Shown here: piece by piece, positions 45,601 to 52,824 of the stretch
Numbering within the stretch: position 1 is the stretch's first letter
Layout: every line of letters starts with the position of its first letter
Assembly (NCBI RefSeq): GCF_001669775.1
Contig: NZ_LXWK01000011.1
Span: forward strand, 682,001 to 746,000
Direction of reading: 5' to 3'
Length of the DNA stretch: 64,000 bases
Source: Rheinheimera sp. SA_1
Lineage (GTDB): Bacteria > Pseudomonadota > Gammaproteobacteria > Enterobacterales > Alteromonadaceae
Translations under genes and position numbers: made by a program
The notes under the pieces: generated by a model
What the model was told of the DNA's origin: nothing
What the model saw: the letters and a program-made list of their open reading frames with translations, nothing else
The model's database searches: none

Positions 45601-46411
45601 CGGTGGCCCGTTCTATTTAACCCGACTGGTCAAAGACAATCTGCAGGTGACTGAAGCAGCACTTGCTGATGATAAACGTCAGCAGTTACTAGGCGCTTCT
45701 GGCCATGACACGACAGTCAACAGCCTGCTGCAACAAGCAGCAACGGCGCAACCGGCCTGGGCAAAACTGGATATCACCAAACGTAGTTCGGTGATCCGGC
45801 AGTTCCTGGCGCAGTTGGCGTCCAACAGCATTGTACTGAAACAAGAGCAGGATTTACCGCAAGTCATTGAATCAGCTCGTGGTTTATTGAACCACATCGA
45901 AAAACAACTGGCGGCGCCTATTACGTTGCCAGGACCAACCGGTGAGTCGAACCAACTGCATCTGGAAGCCCGTGGTGTGGTAGCAGCAGTACGTGATGAC
46001 AGCGCCTGTTTCCAATACTGGATGTTAAGCCTGATGACGGCACTGGCGACCGGTAATGCGGTCGTGGTGGCGGTGGAAGATCACTTTGCTGCTGAAGCGG
46101 ATGCTTGTCGTAAAGTGTTGCTGAGCGCAGGTTTAGCACCAGCCTTGTTCCAGGTCGTAAAGCTGACAAAACTGAAAGCGCTGATTGGCAACAGTATCAT
46201 CGCAGCAGCCATTGTTGAAGCTGGCAGTGCCGTCAAAGCACTGACCGGTGAGCTGATTGCCGCCCGTGATGGCGCTATTTCGCCGCTCATCACCACCCCA
46301 GCAGACGAGCGGTTAATCCACCGTTTGGTCACCGAAAAAACCGTCACCATCAACACCACAGCAGCAGGCGGTAACGCTTCATTGATGACGATGAGTGATA
46401 ATATCGGTTGA
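42617..46411 (+). CDS. putA: bifunctional proline dehydrogenase / glutamate semialdehyde dehydrogenase PutA
   Basis: This 1264-residue enzyme oxidises proline to glutamate in two steps. The FAD proline dehydrogenase barrel lies at about 140-530 (SVKLSAIHPRYEF, RLVKGAYWDTE, YAPVGEHSDLLAYLVRRL). The NAD aldehyde dehydrogenase lies at about 580-1030, with general-base Glu in LIAETGGQN and catalytic Cys in SAGQRCSALRVL. A C-terminal ALDH-like domain (about 1050-1250) follows. The N-terminus starts MLFDGNLTATTPL and lacks the ribbon-helix-helix of trifunctional PutA (about 1320 residues), so it should not repress itself. Translation starts at an ATG after GGGACAATTATT. A terminator follows at 46460. 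Confidence 0.96.
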   Translation: MLFDGNLTATTPLRQTLRDFYRADEDKVLDLLLPLADVGVQARSRAWEKARQLVVNIRQAQVGKGGVDALLNEFSLSTEEGLVLMCLAEALLRVPDSHTADKLIRDKLAQGDWSSHLGNSESLFVNASAWGLLLTGKLVNYSDDQKKHQFGLLKRTCGRLGEPVIRQAVRYAMQIMGTQFVMGTTIDKAVERAVELENKGFTYSYDMLGEGARTMADAERYFQSYMMAINVIGKAAQNRGPFKSPGISVKLSAIHPRYEFSHRDRVMNELVPKLKQLALAAKGYNISFTVDAEEADRLDLSMDIIEAVFSDPDLAGWEGFGLAIQAYSKRCIHLVEWLRELTVKVGRKLMVRLVKGAYWDTEVKISQTEGHDDFPVFSRKPSTDVSYQACARKLLEYRDSIYPMFATHNAYSVATILEMAPDRKGYEFQRLHGMGDALYDQVVADDKVPCRIYAPVGEHSDLLAYLVRRLLENGANSSFVNNIVDENIPVESLLKDPVELVRSWKQRRNTQIPLSANLYGSERKNSKGIDLTEIDALTPLRTNLDNWLTRATAQEPVAGAKAVCNPANHDEVIGYHLHATPAEMKAIVDRAQAAFPAWTATPVTERANSLRKLADALEANRDELIAICVKEAGKTMGDSVAEVREAVDFCRYYAARAEEMFTASKQTAPQQSRGVVLCISPWNFPLAIFLGQVSAAVAAGNTVVAKPAEQTSLIAVRAIELWREVGLPAGVVELVIAPGRLVGEHIVPDLRVQAVMFTGSTETGSWIARKLAERGGEPVPLIAETGGQNCMIVDSTALPEQVVDDVVSSGFQSAGQRCSALRVLFLQEDVADKIITMIKGAMQELHVGDPAYLSTDVGPVIDQKALTGLNNHVKYLEGKATLHYACKAPTGEGHFFFAPRLYEIKNLNVLEREVFGPVVHIIRFKGDELDNVIAQINATGYGLTMGVHSRIAEVTQQVAREVKAGNIYINRNLIGAVVGVQPFGGRGLSGTGPKAGGPFYLTRLVKDNLQVTEAALADDKRQQLLGASGHDTTVNSLLQQAATAQPAWAKLDITKRSSVIRQFLAQLASNSIVLKQEQDLPQVIESARGLLNHIEKQLAAPITLPGPTGESNQLHLEARGVVAAVRDDSACFQYWMLSLMTALATGNAVVVAVEDHFAAEADACRKVLLSAGLAPALFQVVKLTKLKALIGNSIIAAAIVEAGSAVKALTGELIAARDGAISPLITTPADERLIHRLVTEKTVTINTTAAGGNASLMTMSDNIG

Positions 46412-46459
46412 TAAGCTTAATGTACCTTTTTGGGTAAGTTCCCAACCACGAAGAGAACA

Positions 46460-46490
46460 GGTCAGCGCAAAAGCGCTGGCCTTATTTTTT
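46460..46490 (+). terminator. terminator of putA
   Basis: GGTCAGCGC (46460-46468) pairs with GCGCTGGCC (46473-46481), with one G-U pair, around an AAAA loop and is followed by TTATTTTTT. It is 48 bases after the putA stop. Confidence 0.88.
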
Positions 46491-46501
46491 GGCAAAAGCA
46501 G

Positions 46502-46543
46502 TCAGCCATCAGCCATCAGCCATCAGCCATCAGCCATCAGCCA
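46502..46543. repeat. heptanucleotide tandem repeat (TCAGCCA)6
   Basis: Six exact units of TCAGCCA run from 46502 to 46543. The proximal half encodes the last residues and the stop codon of the convergent anti-sigma-like gene. A seven-base unit is not a multiple of three, but the reading enters the array in fixed phase and meets TGA at the end of the third unit, so adding units does not change the protein. Confidence 0.95.
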
Positions 46544-46852
46544 ATACATCTTCACCTTAGTATTGCTGCTTGGTAACTCTACAATATGACTCTGCTGCGG
46601 TGTTGCATCTGCTGACGCGTCCCTTGCCGCCAATTCCAAGGCCGCAACGGTCAGATCAGCAGATTGCCCCGGACTTTCTTGACGACCCAATTCACTCCCA
46701 AACCAAATCAGTCCAACCGAAACCACCATGGCTACTTGCCAACGCCTTGACTGAGCTGAGCGGCGATCGCTCCGCGACCGTATTGCTTGCTGTAACTTAA
46801 GCAAACCACCTGGTGGCGGATCGATTGGCTTTAATAATTGATCAATCTGCAT
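46523..46852 (-). CDS. small membrane protein, probable anti-sigma factor
   Basis: This 109-residue protein has a basic cytoplasmic N-terminal part (about 1-40), one transmembrane helix (about 41-57, QVAMVVSVGLIWFG) and a periplasmic tail. I start it at the ATG at 46852, which overlaps the sigma-factor stop and has GAGG eight bases upstream; the frame is open ten codons further. Position directly after an ECF sigma gene and the one-helix topology make an anti-sigma role likely, though no recognisable zinc motif is present. Its last six codons are read from the heptamer repeat. Confidence 0.65.
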   Translation of the reverse strand: MQIDQLLKPIDPPPGGLLKLQQAIRSRSDRRSAQSRRWQVAMVVSVGLIWFGSELGRQESPGQSADLTVAALELAARDASADATPQQSHIVELPSSNTKVKMYWLMADG

Positions 46853-47387
46853 CAGACGATCCTCTTCCCGTGAATTGTTCAACTTGCTGCTGCAACAACT
46901 TTAACGCCCGATTTCGCCTGGAAGCGACGGTACCAGCGGGGATAGCCAGCACTTGCGCTGTTTGCGCCAACGTCAGTTCACTATATTCGGTGAGCAACAA
47001 TACTTCCCGCTCCGCCAGTGGCAACACTGCCAAAGCCCGGCGTAGCAGCTGTTGCTGTTGTTTTTGCTGCAACTGTGCCTCGGGTGAATCGGCAGCATTG
47101 TTGGCTAAGTCAGCGCCTGACCATTGTTCAAGCAAAGGATCAAGTTGATCAAACACCCAGTTTAACCGCCAGCGGATACGGTTCTTTGCCAAGTTTAACG
47201 CCGTGGTGTAAATATAGGCGGCTAAGGTCGCGGCGTTTAGGTTTGCTCGCTGCTGCCAGACTTTTAAAAACGCCTCCTGCATTACATCCTGACACTCCTG
47301 CTGCTGCCACAACATCCGGTACAACACATTAAACAACGGCCGCTCCACTGCCTGATAACAATCGAGCAACTCCTGCTCCTGTAACAT
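46842..47387 (-). CDS. ECF-type RNA polymerase sigma factor
   Basis: This 181-residue sigma-70 family protein has region 2 (about 15-80; LYRMLWQQQECQDVMQEAFLKVW) and region 4 (about 115-170; LPLAEREVLLLTEYSELTLAQ and a helix-turn-helix with IPAGTVASRRNRAL). Regions 1 and 3 are absent, so it is an extracytoplasmic-function sigma factor. The ATG at 47387 has no strong ribosome site and lies 13 bases after the lipoprotein stop, suggesting coupling. A later TTG after AGGAGCAGGAG is an alternative start. It overlaps the anti-sigma gene. Confidence 0.88.
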   Translation of the reverse strand: MLQEQELLDCYQAVERPLFNVLYRMLWQQQECQDVMQEAFLKVWQQRANLNAATLAAYIYTTALNLAKNRIRWRLNWVFDQLDPLLEQWSGADLANNAADSPEAQLQQKQQQQLLRRALAVLPLAEREVLLLTEYSELTLAQTAQVLAIPAGTVASRRNRALKLLQQQVEQFTGRGSSDAD

Positions 47388-47399
47388 CAATAACGACCG

Positions 47400-48194
47400 T
47401 TATTGTTGTTGAATGCGAACAATGGCGTACAAATACTGGCCTTTGGCAATATCGCTGGCATTCGATCCGATGACCAGCAATTGATCAGGCTGCGTGGCGG
47501 TTAGTCTGGTACTTAACAGATAATCATTAGGCAACTTACTGTTCAGTTCAGCGGACGCGTTGCGGATTTTTTGAATGGACAGTTTCAGCTCCGAACAGTC
47601 TTGTTGTTGGTTTATTTCCTGATCAACCACAAACAAATTGCCACGAACTGTCGCAGGATCAACATGACCGGCGCTGCCGAGGGGACGTTGCACACTGGTC
47701 AGCTCGAGCCGTTCCAGCAATTCAAATTGCAAAGCGCCATGTTGCTGGGTGATTTGATCTAACGCGGCTTTGACTTCAACTAAACCTCCGATAGGCTCCG
47801 CAGAATTTTCCGTAGGCTGCGCCAACACCAGCCAATAACTTATTTTCGCCTGCAACGGTTTGGTTTTCACTGAAGGCTTTAACTGTGTCAACACCGTTGC
47901 CACCGATTGGTGAGTAGCTTCTGTGGCATACACCGCAAGTTGTTGATCTGGCAATACTTCAATCCGTGCTGGGATCACCTGCTCGCTTTTGACCCGAAAA
48001 AGTGCATCCAGTGTTCTGCGGATCGCGACTGCTTCGCCTGCAGGCACTTGATAAGTACGCAGCACCAATACGTGACTACTGGCTCCTTGTGCTGAATCGG
48101 TGTCATCGGCAGCTGACTTTGGCGAAGGTGATGGGATACAGGCCGTTAAACTAATCGCCAGCAAGCCGGTAGTTAACAAAGATAATTTAGACAT
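47400..48194 (-). CDS. lipoprotein of the sigma-factor operon
   Basis: This 264-residue protein starts at the ATG at 48194, with AGGA six bases upstream; the open frame continues 16 codons. A lipoprotein signal ends in LTAC (about residue 19), so it should be a lipid-anchored envelope protein. Residues about 40-115 (LRTYQVPAGEAVAIRRTL, LAVYATEATHQSVATVLTQL) resemble the short N-domains of secretins. The rest is unrecognised. It is the first gene of a lipoprotein-sigma-anti-sigma run, so it could be the stress sensor or a target of the sigma factor. Confidence 0.65.
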   Translation of the reverse strand: MSKLSLLTTGLLAISLTACIPSPSPKSAADDTDSAQGASSHVLVLRTYQVPAGEAVAIRRTLDALFRVKSEQVIPARIEVLPDQQLAVYATEATHQSVATVLTQLKPSVKTKPLQAKISYWLVLAQPTENSAEPIGGLVEVKAALDQITQQHGALQFELLERLELTSVQRPLGSAGHVDPATVRGNLFVVDQEINQQQDCSELKLSIQKIRNASAELNSKLPNDYLLSTRLTATQPDQLLVIGSNASDIAKGQYLYAIVRIQQQ

Positions 48195-48438
48195 AGTTAT
48201 TCCTAATGAATGTTGGTCATGTACGTTGCGACTTAACAGCATATTTAATAAGAGTCATTGATCTGACCTCTACTGTATTTACACCTCGACCCGAGTTTTT
48301 ATCACAACCTCCTGAAAATATTTTCATTAAAAACAAAAATGAGCGAAATTAGCACTAGGTAGTGCACCGAATGTTGCGTTTTATTGCGGCTCTGCCTATG
48401 TTGATCAGAGTCGCTATCTCACGGAGCAACACAGGCTT

Positions 48439-49548
48439 ATGCCACTACAGCTGGTTCCGATCGACGAACTACAACTGGGCAGTTATGTCATTGCAGTCAC
48501 GCGCCAACAAGGTGATGTAATTGTCAAAGATGCCGGCTGGGTGCGTTCGGATGATGCCATCGCCTTATTGCACCAGCGTGGGGTGCTGGAAGTGCAGATT
48601 GATACTGACAAACAATTGCCGCCCGCCAAGCCCAGTCCGGAACCTATTGCTTCCAAACCATTAACCCCGAAAAAAGCGCCAAAAATTTTGTTCGAACAAG
48701 AAGTGAATAAAGCTGGTTTAGCATTGCAAGCCAACGTGCAAAGTGCATCTTTCGCCTTACCCGCATTAGTACAACATCACACAGTTGATTTTGTGGAGCT
48801 GAATTCGGTCAGTGCCCGGTTGCTCGACAGCACCAGACGCAATCACCAGGCTTTGCTGTTTTTACAACAAGTCGGCGCGCAGGATGATGAGTTATTGCAA
48901 CACAGTTTAAGTTGCGCCTGCCTGATGGCAGCATTTTGCGCCGAGTTACAAATGGCTGAGCCAGAAGCTTCGTTATTAACGCTAGCGGCACTGCTGCACG
49001 ATGTCGGCGCTTTGCAGCTGAAACAGTTATTTCCAAAGCAACAAGTTCAGGATCAGGATGCCGCCGCTTACAGTGTACCACTGCTGCAATATCAGCCGGA
49101 TTGCCCGCCGTTACTGCTGCAAGTGATTGAAGAGCATTGTTTAGGTTTGCCACAACAACAAAGCCAGGGCGGCAAAATGCTGGCCATCGTCAACAGCTAC
49201 AGTAAGTTTACCGCCCCAAAACAAAAACTCAGCTCGGTGCAGGCGGCAGCAAAACTGACTCAACAAGCTGGCAAGCTGCTGGATATAGCGCTGGTTGGCA
49301 GCTTCTTAAAATGTGTAGGCTTGTATTATCCCGGCAGTGCAGTGCGGTTGAAATCCGGGCGGATTGGGCTGGTGCTCGAGAACCATCCGTTACATGCTGA
49401 CAAACCGCGAGTGAAACTGATTTATCACAGCTTGCATCGCCACCATCTAGCGGCGAAATTAGTGGATTTAAGTAAACAAACCGATGACCCGCTGGAAGGT
49501 TGTGCTGACCTCCGGCAGTATCAGTTGAAGTTGCAGCATTATCTTTAA
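48439..49548 (+). CDS. DUF3391 / HD-GYP-like protein with degenerate motif
   Basis: This 369-residue protein has an N-terminal DUF3391 domain (about 1-60; IDELQLGSYVIAV and GWVRSDDAIALLHQRGVLEV) and an HD domain (about 130-300) with LAALLHDVGALQL. In active c-di-GMP phosphodiesterases an HHExxDGxGYP block follows. Here the matching stretch is EEHCLGLPQQQSQGGKML, with the second histidine and GYP lost. It is probably a c-di-GMP-binding or inactive relative. The start is at ATG 48439 with GGAGC upstream. It is divergent from the lipoprotein gene and convergent with gspB. Confidence 0.8.
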   Translation: MPLQLVPIDELQLGSYVIAVTRQQGDVIVKDAGWVRSDDAIALLHQRGVLEVQIDTDKQLPPAKPSPEPIASKPLTPKKAPKILFEQEVNKAGLALQANVQSASFALPALVQHHTVDFVELNSVSARLLDSTRRNHQALLFLQQVGAQDDELLQHSLSCACLMAAFCAELQMAEPEASLLTLAALLHDVGALQLKQLFPKQQVQDQDAAAYSVPLLQYQPDCPPLLLQVIEEHCLGLPQQQSQGGKMLAIVNSYSKFTAPKQKLSSVQAAAKLTQQAGKLLDIALVGSFLKCVGLYYPGSAVRLKSGRIGLVLENHPLHADKPRVKLIYHSLHRHHLAAKLVDLSKQTDDPLEGCADLRQYQLKLQHYL

Positions 49549-49605
49549 CGGTACCACGTCCGGCGTCCAGAAGCTGCGCTTGAGCCGCAGCCACAGTAGA
49601 TCTTG

Positions 49606-50517
49606 TTACGGATTCGGCAACCGATACGACCACTCGGTTAAGGCTTCCATGCTAAACATCTGACGACCGGTTTGCAGTAACACATACTGCGGGGTAATTT
49701 CTTTGAGTTGAATATCCGCCGTGACCCACTGCCCTTCCTGTAAATCCTTACCATTCACTTTTACCCAACGCTGCTGCGGATCCGAAGCATAAATATGCGC
49801 TTCAAAGCGTAGCGGTGGAATTTGCCGTTTTAATAGCTCATCCAGGGTCTGTATATCGCGGGCAGGGGCAGCGTGCTCAGTAACCGACTGATGGCGTGGC
49901 ATGGGATCGGACTGCTCCAGCGCCAGTGCAAATTTATTGCGTAGCTCCTCAGACACGTCGGCGGTAGTCAACTCCGCCGGTTTGGCTGGGACTTCGGTCA
50001 CCGGCTCATCTACATCGGCTTCAGCCATGTCTGGTTGTTCCGCAAAAGTTGTTTCATCGGCATAAGATTCAACGGTTTGCACCTGTTGTTCCAGCGTTTG
50101 ACCAGCTTTGCTGCGTTTGTTGACTGGTTTGGCGGCCGAGACCAGCAACTGCGGTTCGTTATCAGCTCCAACATCACTGTTGTCAGCGGTATCACCAGCC
50201 AGCTCATCACTGGTGGCTGAAGATGCAGGCACTGCCAGTAAATCGGTTAATATTTGCCCGGCACTAGCCGGTGCAGGAGGTGTAGTGACAACAGCGGCCA
50301 CTGGTGCTGGACGCTGCAGCCAGGACGCCAGCACAAAACCAGCGAGTAAACCCACCACTACCAGCAGTACCAGCGCCAGCACTTTCCAGCCTTGACCGTT
50401 GCCCTGCCCGATCCCCTGCACATTAAGTCCATTGTCATTGACACTCAAACCTGGCGCCGCGTTCGGTGCGGTTGGACCGGTTTGTTGCTGTTTTAGTGCT
50501 TCCATCAATAACGACAT
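49606..50517 (-). CDS. gspB: general secretion pathway protein GspB
   Basis: This 303-residue protein begins MSLLMEALKQQQ (start at 50517, with AGGAG upstream; the longer frame lies inside gspA). It has one transmembrane helix (about 35-55), a long Pro/Ala/Asp-rich linker and a conserved C-terminal GspB domain (about 235-300) with RWVKVNGKDLQEGQWV and VLLQTGRQMFSMEALTEW. With GspA it helps assemble the type II secretion secretin across peptidoglycan. No other gsp gene is in the window, so the main gsp operon must be elsewhere. Confidence 0.9.
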   Translation of the reverse strand: MSLLMEALKQQQTGPTAPNAAPGLSVNDNGLNVQGIGQGNGQGWKVLALVLLVVVGLLAGFVLASWLQRPAPVAAVVTTPPAPASAGQILTDLLAVPASSATSDELAGDTADNSDVGADNEPQLLVSAAKPVNKRSKAGQTLEQQVQTVESYADETTFAEQPDMAEADVDEPVTEVPAKPAELTTADVSEELRNKFALALEQSDPMPRHQSVTEHAAPARDIQTLDELLKRQIPPLRFEAHIYASDPQQRWVKVNGKDLQEGQWVTADIQLKEITPQYVLLQTGRQMFSMEALTEWSYRLPNP

Positions 50518-50522
50518 GTCTT

Positions 50523-51443
50523 TCAGACTCCTGCTAAATTCAATCCACGCGCCAGAGCCACACCCAAAGCGACACACACAATAAACAAAAGCGGCCACAG
50601 CCATAGCGGCCAGCCACTTTTAACCGCTGGCTGACGGATCGCCAGAATTTCACCGGCGGCTTGTTGCACCAGTTTACCGTCAATCAATGGTTTTTGTTGG
50701 CTATAACCACCTAATAAAGCGCGGTCGCAAATCAGATTCACCAACCGCGGAATGCCCCCGGAGAGCATAAATAGTTTTTTGAAGGCACTGTCGGTAAACA
50801 CCGGCCGGGTGCAACCCGCCACCTGTAACCGGTGTTGCACATAATACTGCACTTCGGGTAACGTCAGCGGCATCAGGTGGTAACGAGCAGTAATACGCTG
50901 CGCCAACTGACGTAAATCCTGGCGCTGCAATAACTGCTGCAATTCCGGCTGGCCGATTAAAATCACCTGCAGCAGTTTTTTGGTATTGGTTTCGAGATTG
51001 GTCAACAACCGCAATTGTTCCAGCACCGCTGGTTGCAGATGTTGGGCTTCGTCGATGATCAGAATGGTGTTAAAACCACCCTGATGATTTTTCAGCAATT
51101 TGGCGGTAATTTTGTCGGTCAGCATTTTCAGGCTGGCATCGGCCTTTTTATAACGGATTTTTAACTCATCACAAATGGCTGCCAACAGCTCAAGCTCAGA
51201 TAAAGTCGGATTTAGAATAAACGCCACCTGGGTATTTTCAGGTAATTCCGCCAACAGACAACGCGATACTGTGGTTTTACCGGTGCCCACTTCACCGGTT
51301 AACAACACAAAACCACCGGCATCGCCCAGTCCATAGCGCAAATGCGCCAAAGCTTCAGTGTGACGGGCACCGAGATACATAAAATCGGGGTTCGGTGCTA
51401 TTGAAAATGGCTGGCTGTTCAGGCCAAAAAATCCGGTGTACAT
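50523..51443 (-). CDS. gspA: ATPase GspA/ExeA-like
   Basis: This 306-residue AAA-type ATPase starts [21 protein letters not shown]. It contains Walker [10 protein letters not shown] (about 50-58), Walker B LIIDEAQH (about 128-135) and a C-terminal hydrophobic helix (about 283-303). It lacks the C-terminal peptidoglycan-binding domain of Aeromonas ExeA (about 547 residues), so it resembles the short GspA and MSHA MshM ATPases. Neighbouring gspB favours the secretion role. The stop is just six bases before the gspB start. Confidence 0.88.
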   Translation of the reverse strand: MYTGFFGLNSQPFSIAPNPDFMYLGARHTEALAHLRYGLGDAGGFVLLTGEVGTGKTTVSRCLLAELPENTQVAFILNPTLSELELLAAICDELKIRYKKADASLKMLTDKITAKLLKNHQGGFNTILIIDEAQHLQPAVLEQLRLLTNLETNTKKLLQVILIGQPELQQLLQRQDLRQLAQRITARYHLMPLTLPEVQYYVQHRLQVAGCTRPVFTDSAFKKLFMLSGGIPRLVNLICDRALLGGYSQQKPLIDGKLVQQAAGEILAIRQPAVKSGWPLWLWPLLFIVCVALGVALARGLNLAGV

Positions 51444-51509
51444 AACATCCTAAGCGACATTTGTTGCTGGCTGGTTATAATGGCAAAAATTCCGCAGTCA
51501 GGAAAGCAT

Positions 51510-52757
51510 ATGAAGACATATCTTGTGGGTGGCGCGGTGCGCGATGCCCTGTTAGCACTGCCACTGAAAGACCACGATTATCTGGTAGTCGGTGCCACAC
51601 CAGAACAACTGCTGAGCCAAGGGTACCAGAGTGTGGGCAAAGACTTTCCGGTATTTTTGCATCCAAAAACTAAACAAGAATATGCGCTGGCCCGCACAGA
51701 GCGTAAACAAGGTCAGGGGTACACCGGTTTTGCCTGTTATTTTGCGCCGGATGTGACTTTAGATCAGGATTTGCTGCGACGCGACCTGACCATCAACGCC
51801 ATGGCGCAGGATGAACAAAGCGGCGAAATCTTCGACCCTTATGGCGGACAACAAGATTTACAGCAACGTATTTTACGTCATGTGTCACCGGCCTTTGTCG
51901 AAGACCCGTTACGGGTACTGCGGGTGGCGCGGTTTTATGCCCGGTTTTATCCGTTAGGATTTCGGGTTGCCGATGAAACCAAACAGCTGATGCAACAGCT
52001 GGTACAACAAGGCGAAATGCAGCATTTAACCGCTGAGCGGGTGTGGCAGGAAACCGCTCGTGCTCTTTCAGAAAACACGCCGGCACCCTATTTTGAACTG
52101 CTACATGAAGTAGGTGCGCTGGCAGTGCTGATGCCGGAACTGGATAAACTCTGGGGTATTCCAAATCCGCCCAAATGGCACCCGGAAATTGATACCGGGG
52201 TGCATTGTATGTTGGTTTTGGCGCAGTCGGCGCTGTTGTCCGAGCGTATTGATGTGCGCTTTGCCGCTTTATGCCACGATTTAGGCAAAGGCGATACTCC
52301 AGCCGAGCATTGGCCGGCCCATCATGGCCATGAAATGCTTGGCTTACCGCTGATTGAAAACCTATGTCAGCGTTTACGGGTACCAAACGAATGCAAAGAG
52401 TTGGCGCTGCTCGCCAGTCAATATCATCAACAAATACATAAAGCACAGGAGCTGCGTTCGGCCACTGTACAAAAGTTGTTTGACGGCATTGACCTGTGGC
52501 GTCGGCCGGAACGTCTTGAATTACTGCTGACCTGCTGTATCGCGGATTTACGCGGCCGCACTGGTTTTGAACAGGCGTTGTACCCGCAAGCTGACTATTT
52601 ACGCGCATTGGCCAAAGCAGCGCGCGGAGTTGATATTAAAGGCTTGGTAGCACAAGGTTTTGTCGGCGAAGCGATGAAAGAAGCGGTAAAAAAAGCGCGG
52701 CTGGATGCGATACGTGCAATGAAAAAGGTGTTACAAGCCGATGGATCTTCGTCATAA
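51510..52757 (+). CDS. cca: multifunctional CCA tRNA nucleotidyltransferase
   Basis: This 415-residue enzyme adds the 3' CCA to tRNAs. The nucleotidyltransferase head has [10 protein letters not shown] and the metal-binding DHD of [10 protein letters not shown] (about 21-23). [10 protein letters not shown] and [16 protein letters not shown] follow. A C-terminal HD domain with [21 protein letters not shown] (two pieces, about 250-272) gives the phosphohydrolase activity. I start at the ATG at 51510, which has AGGAAAGCAT upstream and matches the family N-terminus MKTYLVGG; the frame is open ten codons more. It is divergent from gspA. A bidirectional terminator follows. Confidence 0.95.
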   Translation: MKTYLVGGAVRDALLALPLKDHDYLVVGATPEQLLSQGYQSVGKDFPVFLHPKTKQEYALARTERKQGQGYTGFACYFAPDVTLDQDLLRRDLTINAMAQDEQSGEIFDPYGGQQDLQQRILRHVSPAFVEDPLRVLRVARFYARFYPLGFRVADETKQLMQQLVQQGEMQHLTAERVWQETARALSENTPAPYFELLHEVGALAVLMPELDKLWGIPNPPKWHPEIDTGVHCMLVLAQSALLSERIDVRFAALCHDLGKGDTPAEHWPAHHGHEMLGLPLIENLCQRLRVPNECKELALLASQYHQQIHKAQELRSATVQKLFDGIDLWRRPERLELLLTCCIADLRGRTGFEQALYPQADYLRALAKAARGVDIKGLVAQGFVGEAMKEAVKKARLDAIRAMKKVLQADGSSS

Positions 52758-52778
52758 AACGAACCAAATTTGCTTGTT

Positions 52779-52804
52779 AAAAAAGGAGCCGAAGCTCCTT
52801 TTTT
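52779..52804. terminator. bidirectional terminator between cca and the RND operon
   Basis: AAAAAAGGAGC (52779-52789) and GCTCCTTTTTT (52794-52804) form a perfect stem around a CGAA loop, with A and T runs on both sides. It can end both cca (plus) and the RND permease gene (minus). Confidence 0.9.
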
Positions 52805-52824
52805 ATTTCAACAACTCAGCTTCA

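Noticed and set aside
46502-46543. Phase-variable switch at the heptamer repeat
   Set aside because: Although the unit is seven bases, the stop is always reached at the end of the third unit, so gain or loss of units beyond three does not alter the protein. The array is also past the putA terminator.
51793-52608. 271-codon open frame on the minus strand opposite cca
   Set aside because: It lies wholly within cca, which has all catalytic motifs. It has no ribosome site, no recognisable domain and a composition expected from reverse reading of a GC-rich gene.
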